In this document: positions 52,687 to 61,535 of the stretch, one piece after another
Layout: each line of letters opens with the position of its first letter
How positions within the stretch are numbered: position 1 is the stretch's first letter
NCBI GenBank assembly: GCA_023015935.1
Contig: JALKAY010000004.1
Span: forward strand, 62,001-126,000
Source of the DNA: Flavobacteriaceae bacterium F08102
Lineage (GTDB): Bacteria > Bacteroidota > Bacteroidia > Flavobacteriales > Flavobacteriaceae
Direction of reading: 5' to 3'
Length of the DNA stretch: 64,000 bases
Position numbers and translations under genes: made by a program
Notes under the pieces: model-generated
Told to the model about the DNA's origin: nothing
Database searches by the model: none
Seen by the model: the letters and a program-made list of their open reading frames with translations, nothing else

Positions 52687-55600
52687 ATGGCATTATTTCA
52701 AACATCTGTATTAAAAACATATCTGGCGCAACAAGATAATTCAGTAGTTGAGCGTGCTTATAAAAAATATACCAAGTATTTTCACAATGCTACCATTCAG
52801 GAGAACATTAAAAACTCTAAAGAAGAGCAATATCAAGCAAAATTTCTAGACGAGCTGTTTGTAAATGTCTTGGGGTATACCCTAAATCCAAAGCCTAATT
52901 TCAATATCACTACCGAGTTTAAAAACCAAAAAGGAGCAGGTAAAGCTGATGGAGCCATTTTAAAGGAAACAAAAGCTATTGGTGTTATTGAACTAAAGGG
53001 AACCAATACCAAAAATTTAGAGAGCATCCGCAAACAGGCATTCGACTATAAAGCCAATCAAAAAGGCTGTGTCTATGTCATCACATCCAATTTTGAGAAG
53101 TTACGGTTTTACATCAACGATGCTACCGAGTTTTTAGAGTTCAATCTCTTTCAGTTAGCACCCGAAGAATTTGCTTTATTGCACCTCTGCTTACATAAGG
53201 ATAACATTCTTAATAATCTACCCCTAACCATAAAAGAAGCATCTTTAGTAGAGGAAGACAAGATTACCAAACAGTTTTACAATGACTATTCCGTGTTTAA
53301 ACGCGAACTCTTTAGAGACCTCGTAAAACGAAATGCCAAACGTCTAAAACAAAATGTCTTTGCGAACAACAAGGAACGAAGTGGACAACAATCTTATAAT
53401 GAAGATAGTAGTAACGAAATAAAAGCACTCGAAAAAAACGTAAAACTATCCCTATTCAAAAAATCACAGAAACTCATAGACCGTTTTCTGTTCATTTTCT
53501 TTGCCGAAGATAGAGACCTTTTACCACCAAACTCTGCCATCCAAATTCTAGACAAGTGGAAAGCCGATATCGATTTTGGTGACGAACGCCCATTATACGG
53601 ATTGTTCAAACAATATTTTCATTTTCTCGACCAAGGCAGAAAAGGCACAACTTCAAGAGCCGAAATTTATGCCTATAATGGCGGACTGTTTAAACCAGAT
53701 GTTATTTTAGATAGTTTGGAGATTGATGATGACTTGCTGTATAAACACACCTACAAACTCGCTAAATACGATTTTAGCAGTCAAGTAGATGTTAACATTT
53801 TAGGTCACATCTTTGAAAACTCACTTAACGAAATAGAAAGCATTAATGCCGAAATTGAAGGTGGAGAGTTCGACAAGCAAAAGAGTAAGCGTAAAAAAGA
53901 TGGCGTGTTCTACACACCTAAATACATTACCAAATACATTGTAGAAAATACCGTTGGTAAGCTCTGTCAAGAGAAAAAAGACCAATTAGGTTTTAAAGAA
54001 GAAGCTTATTTCGAAATAAAAAAGAGAACGCACCAAAGCACAAAAAAACAACTATTAGAAGTTTTAGATAATTACAGAAAATGGTTACTACAAATCACCA
54101 TTTGCGACCCAGCTTGTGGCTCTGGAGCATTTTTAAACCAAGCGTTAGATTTTTTAATAAAAGAACACCGTTACATCGATGAGCTAAAAGCAAAAGTATT
54201 GGGTGGTGGCCTTATTTTAAGCGATATAGAAAACACCATTTTAGAAAACAATATTTACGGTGTGGACCTTAATGAAGAATCCGTAGAAATAGCCAAACTA
54301 TCGCTTTGGTTACGTACAGCACAACCACGACGTAAACTCAACGATTTAAGCAATAACATTAAATGTGGTAACTCATTAATTGATAGTAAAACCGTTGCAG
54401 GAGATAAAGCCTTTAATTGGCAACAAGAATTTCCACAGATATTTGATAAAGGTGGTTTTGATGTAATTATTGGAAATCCACCTTATGTTAGAGCAGAACT
54501 GCTTACAAACTATTTAAGCTATTTTGAAAAGAATTATTCAGTTTACCATTCAGCAAGTGATTTATTTGCTTATTTCTATGAGTTAGGTTCAAAAATCATT
54601 AATGACAATGGATTAATGGGTTACATATCAAATACCTTTGATAAAACAACAGCTGGGAAAGTATTAAGGGAATATTTAACCAATAAAACAAGCCTAAAAG
54701 AATATATTGACTTTACAGAAGTACAAATATTTGAAGGAGCGACCACATATCCTGTTATAATTATTCTGGAAAACGGAGTAGGAAAGGATTGCAATTTTAA
54801 ATACATTAAAATTCCCAAAATTGCTCAAAGTAGAGTAATTGATATTGATAATGAAAATGAAATACAAGTTTTACAATCTTCTTTAAATTCAAAGTCTTGG
54901 TCATTTTTATCAGTTGGAATGGCTAATATTTTCAACAAAATTTTACAACATACTAATTTAAGAGACAAATATGGAAAATGTTATTATGGTGTTAAAACTG
55001 CCTTAAATGATGCTTTTATAATTGATAATAATTGGTCATTTTCAGAACATATAAAGCCAATTTTAGAAGGAAAGGAAATAAAAAAATGGAATGTTCAAAA
55101 GGTAGAGCAAAAGCTAATTTTGTTTAAAAGTAAATGGACTAATGAAGTTTATGCTAATCAATCTTCAGAGACTGAAAAACTTGAAAGTTTAATAAAAGAT
55201 TTTCCTCAAATTTTCAATCATTTGTTGCCTTTTAAAGAAAGAGCAATAAAACGTTATGACCAAGGTGATTATTGGTGGGAATTAAGAAATTGTGCTTATT
55301 ATGATTTATTTGAGAAACCAAAAATAATTTTTCCCAATCTTCAAAACACTAATAAATTCTGTTTTGATTCAATAGGAACATTTGTTAATGCGCCAGCGGT
55401 TTTTCTACCTGTTGATAGTAAAGCGTTATTATGTGTTCTAAATTCTAAAATAGTTTGGGAGTTTCTTAAATCTATTTGTGTTGTAAGAAGTGGTGGTTAT
55501 ATTGAGGTAAAACCGCAGTACTTTGAACAAATTCCAATTCCAGAAATTAAAAATGAGTCTGCATTAGAAAGTAAAGCTAATACCGTAATTGAACTTGTAA

Positions 55601-55926
55601 ATGACTTTCAAATTTTAGCATCAAGGTTTCAGAACTACATATCATCACAATTTAGTTTAGAAAAACTAACACGCAAACTCGATAACTGGCACGAGTTAGA
55701 CTTTGCAGACTTTATAAAAGAACTCAACAAAGCCATTAAAAAAGCAGGTGGCACACCGCTTACCAAAAAAGACGAGTTTGAGTGGTTAGAACTCTTTGAA
55801 GACAACAAGAAAAAAGCCCAAGAGTTACAAACCCAAATCACCCAAACAGAAAAAGAAATAGATGAAATGGTCTATGATTTATATGGTTTAACACAAGAAG
55901 AACGAGAAATAGTAGAGAATAGTTAA
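52687..55926 (+). CDS. Type IIG (Eco57I-like) restriction-modification enzyme
   Basis: 1079 residues in one chain. The N-terminal PD-(D/E)xK nuclease has Asp88 ... Glu102-x-Lys104 (GKADGAI; VIELKGT). A helical connector follows, then an N6-adenine methyltransferase with motif I DPACGSGAFLNQ (about 474) and motif IV GNPPYVRAE (about 597). A TaqI-like target-recognition region and a C-terminal coiled coil complete it. It should both methylate and cut, so no separate methylase is needed. The recognition sequence cannot be predicted. Confidence 0.92.
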   Translation: MALFQTSVLKTYLAQQDNSVVERAYKKYTKYFHNATIQENIKNSKEEQYQAKFLDELFVNVLGYTLNPKPNFNITTEFKNQKGAGKADGAILKETKAIGVIELKGTNTKNLESIRKQAFDYKANQKGCVYVITSNFEKLRFYINDATEFLEFNLFQLAPEEFALLHLCLHKDNILNNLPLTIKEASLVEEDKITKQFYNDYSVFKRELFRDLVKRNAKRLKQNVFANNKERSGQQSYNEDSSNEIKALEKNVKLSLFKKSQKLIDRFLFIFFAEDRDLLPPNSAIQILDKWKADIDFGDERPLYGLFKQYFHFLDQGRKGTTSRAEIYAYNGGLFKPDVILDSLEIDDDLLYKHTYKLAKYDFSSQVDVNILGHIFENSLNEIESINAEIEGGEFDKQKSKRKKDGVFYTPKYITKYIVENTVGKLCQEKKDQLGFKEEAYFEIKKRTHQSTKKQLLEVLDNYRKWLLQITICDPACGSGAFLNQALDFLIKEHRYIDELKAKVLGGGLILSDIENTILENNIYGVDLNEESVEIAKLSLWLRTAQPRRKLNDLSNNIKCGNSLIDSKTVAGDKAFNWQQEFPQIFDKGGFDVIIGNPPYVRAELLTNYLSYFEKNYSVYHSASDLFAYFYELGSKIINDNGLMGYISNTFDKTTAGKVLREYLTNKTSLKEYIDFTEVQIFEGATTYPVIIILENGVGKDCNFKYIKIPKIAQSRVIDIDNENEIQVLQSSLNSKSWSFLSVGMANIFNKILQHTNLRDKYGKCYYGVKTALNDAFIIDNNWSFSEHIKPILEGKEIKKWNVQKVEQKLILFKSKWTNEVYANQSSETEKLESLIKDFPQIFNHLLPFKERAIKRYDQGDYWWELRNCAYYDLFEKPKIIFPNLQNTNKFCFDSIGTFVNAPAVFLPVDSKALLCVLNSKIVWEFLKSICVVRSGGYIEVKPQYFEQIPIPEIKNESALESKANTVIELVNDFQILASRFQNYISSQFSLEKLTRKLDNWHELDFADFIKELNKAIKKAGGTPLTKKDEFEWLELFEDNKKKAQELQTQITQTEKEIDEMVYDLYGLTQEEREIVENS

Positions 55927-55930
55927 TCAA

Positions 55931-56494
55931 ATGAAAAAAATCAATACTAATACTTTTAGAAGCATTTTAGAATATTTAGCTCTAACTAAAAAGAGTAATA
56001 CTATTAATACTTGGCTTTTGGGTATTAACTCTGCAATTCTACTTTTTATAATAAACAGACTTATTCAACCTTCAGATTTTTTAACGTCTTTAATTACAGA
56101 AAATACATTTTTTAAGACGCTCTGCTTGATATTATTTATTTGGATAAATATTAATGTTGTGATTTTAATTATTTACACATATAAAGAAAGGGTTTTATCC
56201 TTGACTATAGAAGATAAATATTATAGATTAAAAGCATTTGTATCATTTATGGATAATATCGAAAGTGTTTCTGAAGAAGAGCTATTAGATAAAGATATTT
56301 TCGAAATAGGTGAACTAACAAATAGAGATAGCACAAGAAAGGCTATAGAGGAATTTACTAACGACATACTAAAGTATAATCAGTCGATACTAAAATGGGC
56401 TAACAAAAGATTTCTTCTTTACAGAATTGTTATCCTAGCATCTATACCATTATTAGTAACCTGTTCTTTTATTGTTATCAATAGTTTAATATAA
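55931..56494 (+). CDS. Small membrane protein of unknown function in the defence island
   Basis: 187 residues. Three membrane segments: WLLGINSAILLFIINRLI (about 28-45), TLCLILFIWININVVILIIY (about 63-82) and a C-terminal one (YRIVILASIPLLVTCSFIVI). A charged cytoplasmic loop of about 80 residues lies between the second and third. It starts 4 nt after the restriction enzyme and 10 nt before the HEPN gene, so it may be a membrane effector or partner of the HEPN protein. No family recognised. Confidence 0.7.
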   Translation: MKKINTNTFRSILEYLALTKKSNTINTWLLGINSAILLFIINRLIQPSDFLTSLITENTFFKTLCLILFIWININVVILIIYTYKERVLSLTIEDKYYRLKAFVSFMDNIESVSEEELLDKDIFEIGELTNRDSTRKAIEEFTNDILKYNQSILKWANKRFLLYRIVILASIPLLVTCSFIVINSLI

Positions 56495-56504
56495 ATAATT
56501 ATCT

Positions 56505-57734
56505 GTGTTTAAGAAAAATAAATATTTCGGTGAAGTGTGGTTTAGGGATTCAGAAGACATTAAATGCTTCTGTGTTCTAGAATTGATAGATGATAAGATA
56601 TTTATTACAACAAACCTTACAGAAAAATATACTATCTATCAAATAGATATAATTTATGGAATGTTTACTGGCTTAGGTTATGTAACCTTTGTTAATTGTA
56701 ATATTCAGCATAGTAGTACTGGTGTTGTTGAAACTATAGTTTATAGACCTAAATACACTTTTGTTTGTGCTCATCATCTAATAGACCCCATAAATCTTAA
56801 AATAAATGAGTTTCAAATTGATAATGCAGCAATTGTCAAGTGGGTTAGAAAAATGAATTGGTATAATTCAATCGAAGATAAGGTTGAAAAACAGGAAGAT
56901 ATAAAACACCAAACAGTTATTTCAGAAGACTTAACGTTAACAATAACAAAATCTACTTCATATACTTACAATCACGACTTTTTAAGAATGGATAACATAG
57001 GTTATGTAGATTTCAAGTTAGAAAAGAATTTAAGTATTCTGGAAAGCATAGAGCTTTACAATTCATTCCAAAAATTATTTCATTTCATTTACGGTAAATC
57101 TGTTCAGTTTAAGTCCTTTAATTTTAAATGTTTAACTTGTGGTAAGTGGGTTTCCTTATACTATAAGGATGACTTTAATAAGGAGAACATTTCAGGGTTT
57201 ATTACACTTGATTATGATACAATTAATGAAGATTTATCCAAAATAATTAAACATTGGTTTACGAATCCAGATATTACGTATTGTGCAGATATAATTATTG
57301 AAAATTTACTATCTGTTAAAACAAGTCATAGTAGAAGATTTACAAATTCTTACTCTGCTTTTGAAGCTTATAGTTTTAAATTCGGTAAAATATATAAAAA
57401 TCCAACTGTAGAAAAGCATTTATTAGAGCATGAAGAGTTAATTCATAGAATCACTTCAATTCCTAAAAATGAAATCAAAGGATATGTTTCTAAAATTGTG
57501 AGACATAGAGATTATCTAACTCATCGAAATAAGATTAAGAATAACATTTTTTCTCAATTTGAGTTGCTATACATTTCTTTCTTATTAGATTATATAGTTG
57601 GTATTGGACTAATGGACAAAATGGATGTTTCAGCAGAAGTTATAGATAAGATATTGTTAAGAGCAAAATCTACTTATCAAGATATGCAATCAGTCAATAA
57701 ACTTTTAAATAAAGATGTTTTAGGTAACTCATAA
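56505..57734 (+). CDS. ApeA-like HEPN-domain antiphage protein
   Basis: 409 residues from a GTG start. The beta-rich N-terminal part (KYFGEVWFRDSEDIKCFCVL) resembles ApeA N-terminal domain 1. A Cys pair (CLTCG) is in the middle. The C-terminal helical domain (about 255-400) carries the HEPN ribonuclease motif Arg335-X4-His340 (RHRDYLTHRN) after a typical SYSAFEAYSFKFG helix. ApeA is an abortive-infection HEPN nuclease acting on RNA; the match was made by eye. Confidence 0.7.
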   Translation: MFKKNKYFGEVWFRDSEDIKCFCVLELIDDKIFITTNLTEKYTIYQIDIIYGMFTGLGYVTFVNCNIQHSSTGVVETIVYRPKYTFVCAHHLIDPINLKINEFQIDNAAIVKWVRKMNWYNSIEDKVEKQEDIKHQTVISEDLTLTITKSTSYTYNHDFLRMDNIGYVDFKLEKNLSILESIELYNSFQKLFHFIYGKSVQFKSFNFKCLTCGKWVSLYYKDDFNKENISGFITLDYDTINEDLSKIIKHWFTNPDITYCADIIIENLLSVKTSHSRRFTNSYSAFEAYSFKFGKIYKNPTVEKHLLEHEELIHRITSIPKNEIKGYVSKIVRHRDYLTHRNKIKNNIFSQFELLYISFLLDYIVGIGLMDKMDVSAEVIDKILLRAKSTYQDMQSVNKLLNKDVLGNS

Positions 57735-57751
57735 GTAACTACAAAACCAAA

Positions 57752-57781
57752 AAAATATGGTGAAAAATAGTAAAATATGGT
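57752..57781 (+). promoter_or_regulatory. Two 10-bp direct repeats upstream of the RNA/Abi promoter
   Basis: AAAATATGGT at 57752-57761 and again at 57772-57781 (20-bp period). The second copy ends 10 bp before the -7 box at 57792, so the pair overlaps the -33 region and could be an operator. Confidence 0.5.
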
Positions 57782-57791
57782 ATAAAGTTTG

Positions 57792-57799
57792 TACTTTTG
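57792..57799 (+). promoter_or_regulatory. -7 promoter element for the hairpin RNA and Abi_2-Argonaute operon
   Basis: TACTTTTG matches TAnnTTTG exactly. Transcription would start near 57804, just before the hairpin at 57810. Confidence 0.6.
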
Positions 57800-57802
57800 C
57801 AG

Positions 57803-57862
57803 TAACAGTACACACCACGCTACCCATTAGAACAGCGTCCCAGGGTGTGTCTTTTGCTTTAT
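57803..57862 (+). ncRNA. Candidate structured RNA upstream of the Abi_2 gene
   Basis: Two stacked helices: ACACACC (57810-57816) with GGTGTGT (57844-57850), and ACGCT (57817-57821) with AGCGT (57834-57838). They enclose a 12-nt loop (ACCCATTAGAAC) and a 5-nt bulge (CCCAG). CTTTTGCTTT follows and could act as a terminator. The RNA begins at the promoter at 57792 and ends about 37 nt before the Abi_2 start. It could be a small RNA partner or a leader. From memory, structured RNAs beside AbiF/Abi_2 genes are known in other phyla. Confidence 0.55.
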
Positions 57863-57898
57863 ATACCTTCCTTTTGTTAAACAATAATACAACTTTCT

Positions 57899-58816
57899 AT
57901 GTTTAGCAAAAAGCCAATTACCATACAACAACAGATTGCTCAATTACAAAAAAGAGGTTTGCAAATCTCTAATGTACCATTGGCAGAAAAATACTTGGCT
58001 AATATAAGTTACTACCGTCTTGGGGAGTATTGGTATGTAATGCAAGCAGATAAGGAACAACACATTTTTAAGCCCAATAGTAGATTTACAGATGTCGTAG
58101 CCTTATATAATTTTGATGCAGAATTACGCCTATTGTTATTTGATGTCATTGAAAAAATAGAAATTAGTTTACGAACCAAACTCATTTATAACCTTTCACA
58201 CGAAATTGACCCTTGGTGGTTCTGTAATTCAGAGATTTTTATTGATAGATTACAATTTACACGAACACTTGCAAAAATTGAAGAAGAAATTACCAGAGCA
58301 AGAAGCAAGGACATAACTATTAAAAACCATTTTAAAAAACATAAAGACGATTTAAGATTTCCTCCATCTTGGAAGAGTTTAGAGCAAGTAAGTTTTGGGA
58401 ACTTATCAAAACTATATGGTAATTTAACACATAAGGTTAATTCCAAAGATAGTATTGCACAAGAATTTGGTGCTGTTAATCATACCTATTTACCAAGTTG
58501 GTTACAATCTATTGCACAAATACGCAACTTTTGTGCGCATCACTCACGTCTTTGGAATCGTAATCTTCCAGGTACGGTAAGGCTGTTGCCAAAACCACCT
58601 AATCCTTGGATTACAGATATAGATAATGTACCAAAACAGCACGAGTTTAGTAAGCTGTATGTACATATGTGTTTGATGAAATATATGTTAAATACCATAC
58701 AGCCTAACAACCAATTTACAATCCGTTTAAATGAACTATTTGTTAAATATCCTAATGTAGACCCTAATGCATTGGGAATGAAACCTAATTGGCAAAAAGA
58801 ACCTTTATGGCAATAA
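57899..58816 (+). CDS. Abi_2 (AbiD/AbiF)-family HEPN abortive-infection protein
   Basis: 305 residues of the Abi_2 family. Conserved N-terminal segment ISYYRLGEYWYVM, central EKIEISLRTKLIYNLSH and FGNLSKLYGNL, and the HEPN RNase motif Arg209-X4-His214 (QIRNFCAHHSRLWNR). Such proteins cleave RNA and stop growth upon phage infection. The preceding hairpin RNA and the Argonaute gene 17 nt downstream suggest a joint system. The active-site motif looks intact. Confidence 0.9.
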   Translation: MFSKKPITIQQQIAQLQKRGLQISNVPLAEKYLANISYYRLGEYWYVMQADKEQHIFKPNSRFTDVVALYNFDAELRLLLFDVIEKIEISLRTKLIYNLSHEIDPWWFCNSEIFIDRLQFTRTLAKIEEEITRARSKDITIKNHFKKHKDDLRFPPSWKSLEQVSFGNLSKLYGNLTHKVNSKDSIAQEFGAVNHTYLPSWLQSIAQIRNFCAHHSRLWNRNLPGTVRLLPKPPNPWITDIDNVPKQHEFSKLYVHMCLMKYMLNTIQPNNQFTIRLNELFVKYPNVDPNALGMKPNWQKEPLWQ

Positions 58817-58833
58817 TTTAAATTATAATATCA

Positions 58834-60954
58834 ATGCAAGAACACCTCAAAACCAACATTCTAAATTTTAAATGGCCCAATAGCACACCTACCATTTACT
58901 TATCGTTGGAGGATATAGAAGAAAGCCACCCCATTCATTGGTCAAAGTTTTCAAAGCAGATTAAAGAGGCGTTTCCAGATACAGATTTATCTAATGTAGA
59001 GCATATTTATACCACATTTACCCAAGAAATACCCAACGCACCAAGCATTAAAATAGACTTAACAAATGCTAAAGAACTACGCATTTACAAGCAATTCCTA
59101 AAGCACCAATTAAAAACTTACTTTTTAGAAAAGGGTTATATCGTAGTCAAAAACTTTGTACGAAACGTACAGGTATGGATCCCTTCAAAAAAAGGAAATA
59201 CAGCAGACTATAACCTTTACTATAAATTTTCATTTAAAATACAATTTGCTAAACTCACAGACTTACCCGAGCTAGTGGTGTCTTATGATGGCACTTCAAA
59301 AGTCCTTACAAAGTCCATTCAGGATATTGAGGAAACCGAGTATATTAAGCGTTGTGTATATGGTCAAAAGACGTTTAATTACCAAATAAACTTCAACACA
59401 GAGGACAAAGAAGAATTTTACAATAGCATAGACTTTAGTCAAGCCTTCCCTATATTCAATTTACAACTCGCAAGAGCGTTAAATATACCTATTGAAAAAC
59501 CAGACAGTTCAAAAAACAAATACCAAAAATATGTAACGCTTATTTCCAATTTTGCAAAAAAGTATTTGTTTACAGAAGAGTTCAAAACCTTATTCCCTTT
59601 TAAGCAAGATAATTTTATCGATGTCCCAGGTAATCGTATCAATCACATAAATCCCAACCTTGGTTTATTGGAGTTTGGTAAAGACCAATATGGCAACAAG
59701 AAAACCCATTTAGTGCCTAAAAAGGCAATGAATATGTTTGCGCCTTACAGACGTCCTAAAGCCCCAAATATTAAATTCTTTTTTATATATCACACTTCAC
59801 ATAAAAAAGGAATTAAATCATTTTATAGTAACCTAAAAAATGGTGTTGAAGTAACAAATACAAAAAAGAAATACTTTCACGGTATTGAATCATATGTAAA
59901 TATAAAGGCAGCAATATCTAAAGAACATTTTATTGAGTTTACTAATGAAAACGACCCAATACCAGAAATAGTTGAAAAACTCGAAACTTTAACCTTCAAC
60001 CACGATAATATAAAATACGCAGCATTTTATATTAGTCCTTTCGACAGGTTTACACCAGATCCTTACGATAGAGAAATTTACATACGCATTAAAGAACTAT
60101 TTTTAAACGAAGGAATTGTAACACAAGTGGTCGATTACGAAAAGATGATTGTTAACATCCAAAACCAATACAATTTTCAGTTTTCATTGCAAAATATGGC
60201 ATTAGCTATTCACGCTAAATTAGGTGGTGCACCTTGGAAACTTGCTGTAACCGATAAAAAGGAATTAGTAATAGGTGTTGGTGCATTTACCAATCAAGGC
60301 GAAAACAGACGTTATATAGCAAGTGCCTTTAGTTTTCAAAACAATGGCTTATTTAGAAAGTTCGAATATTTTGACCAAAGCGAAACAGACCTATTGGCAG
60401 GAAGTATATGTAAAGCCATTAGAGATTTTACATCGGTTGCAGAAGCAGATAAAGTAGTCATTCACTTTTATAAGGAAATGAGTTACGAGGAACTAAAACC
60501 AATTATTAGAGGGATGCATACATTAGGGTTAAAAATTCCGCTTTACATTCTAAATATCAATAAAACAGAAGCAGAAGATATTATTGCTTACGACCTCAAT
60601 TGGGGTAAAAAGTTAATGCCTGTAAGTGGTACATACATACGAATTAGTGAAAATCAATTCCTATTGTTTAATAATGCACGTTATCCTAATTCACAGCGAT
60701 ATGCAGATACAGATGGTTATCCGTTTCCAATAAAAATTAAGGTAAGCAGTCCAGATGAAGATGCTTTTGAAGATGCAGATGTAGTGTTAGAATTATTAAC
60801 GCAAGTGTATCAGTTTAGCAGATTATATTGGAAATCCTTACGCCAACAAAATGTACCAATCACAATAAAATATCCAGAAATGGTAGCACAAATAGCACCA
60901 CGATTTAATAATGGCGTTCCAGATGATGCTAAAGATGCGTTATGGTTTTTATAA
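58834..60954 (+). CDS. Prokaryotic Argonaute (long type) with substituted PIWI catalytic residues
   Basis: 706 residues. The N-terminal and PAZ-like half is poorly conserved. The MID domain (about 390-470) keeps guide 5'-end binding positions: Tyr416/Lys420 (YIRIKELF), Gln431 (IVTQVV) and Lys462 (AIHAKLGGAPWKL, the pAgo hallmark). In PIWI the first catalytic Asp is replaced by Gly483 (LVIGVGAF), the HRDG-type Asp by Tyr546 (VVIHFYKEMS), and the last position reads TIKYPEMVA. The protein should bind guide and target but not cut. Inactive pAgos normally act through a partner; the Abi_2 HEPN protein is the obvious candidate. Confidence 0.88.
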   Translation: MQEHLKTNILNFKWPNSTPTIYLSLEDIEESHPIHWSKFSKQIKEAFPDTDLSNVEHIYTTFTQEIPNAPSIKIDLTNAKELRIYKQFLKHQLKTYFLEKGYIVVKNFVRNVQVWIPSKKGNTADYNLYYKFSFKIQFAKLTDLPELVVSYDGTSKVLTKSIQDIEETEYIKRCVYGQKTFNYQINFNTEDKEEFYNSIDFSQAFPIFNLQLARALNIPIEKPDSSKNKYQKYVTLISNFAKKYLFTEEFKTLFPFKQDNFIDVPGNRINHINPNLGLLEFGKDQYGNKKTHLVPKKAMNMFAPYRRPKAPNIKFFFIYHTSHKKGIKSFYSNLKNGVEVTNTKKKYFHGIESYVNIKAAISKEHFIEFTNENDPIPEIVEKLETLTFNHDNIKYAAFYISPFDRFTPDPYDREIYIRIKELFLNEGIVTQVVDYEKMIVNIQNQYNFQFSLQNMALAIHAKLGGAPWKLAVTDKKELVIGVGAFTNQGENRRYIASAFSFQNNGLFRKFEYFDQSETDLLAGSICKAIRDFTSVAEADKVVIHFYKEMSYEELKPIIRGMHTLGLKIPLYILNINKTEAEDIIAYDLNWGKKLMPVSGTYIRISENQFLLFNNARYPNSQRYADTDGYPFPIKIKVSSPDEDAFEDADVVLELLTQVYQFSRLYWKSLRQQNVPITIKYPEMVAQIAPRFNNGVPDDAKDALWFL

Positions 60955-60999
60955 TTTACCAATCAATTTATTTGCACAACCATTGCATTCAATAATTTG

Positions 61000-61007
61000 T
61001 ATATTTG
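61000..61007 (+). promoter_or_regulatory. -7 promoter element of the metal-efflux genes
   Basis: TATATTTG, an exact TAnnTTTG match, 10 nt before the ATG at 61018. A TTTG at 60971-60974 lies 25 bp upstream, slightly beyond the usual spacing. Confidence 0.5.
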
Positions 61008-61017
61008 TATAAATTAT

Positions 61018-61413
61018 ATGAAAATATTTGTTTCCATATCAATGTCTATTTTATTCTTTTTTCAAGGGATAAGCATAGATATGGACTTTTGTGGTCCAAT
61101 TAAAGAAATTTCAAATGTAATTACTCATTATCAAGACCATAAAGTTTATGGAGACTCTTTCTTTGAATATGTAGTTGAAGATTACATTGAGAGTGATGCT
61201 AAAAATGAAGAGCATCATCATAACCCAGATAAGGAGAATACACCAGTCCATTCCCATAATCAATGTTGTCACCCATTGGTATTAATTATTGCGAACAATA
61301 ATTTGGCTTTAACCAATCTATTAAAGTTTGAAGAGAAAAAACAATATAATTTACATAAAGTAAACTTCACTTCCAGATATTTGGAATCACTTTTCCAGCC
61401 ACCTAAAGTATAA
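61018..61413 (+). CDS. Small His/Cys-rich exported protein (HYC_CC_PP-like)
   Basis: 131 residues from the ATG at 61018; a TTG at 60997 would run through the promoter. A signal peptide (MKIFVSISMSILFFFQGISI) is followed by MDFCG, a His-rich cluster (EEHHHNPDKENTPVHSHNQ), a CC pair and a C-terminal FQPPKV. This order recalls the HYC_CC_PP family found beside Bacteroidota metal-efflux genes. It probably binds Cu, Zn or a similar metal in the periplasm. It precedes cusA by 122 nt. Confidence 0.65.
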   Translation: MKIFVSISMSILFFFQGISIDMDFCGPIKEISNVITHYQDHKVYGDSFFEYVVEDYIESDAKNEEHHHNPDKENTPVHSHNQCCHPLVLIIANNNLALTNLLKFEEKKQYNLHKVNFTSRYLESLFQPPKV

Positions 61414-61535
61414 TTCAGTTTTTTAATGGATAGCTATATCCAATTTTGAGCCTAAAGGGTTCTTTTCATTTCGTGTAATTCTATTTCTTATATCAGAATT
61501 GTATCGAATAGTTTAACTGAATTAATACATTTTCT

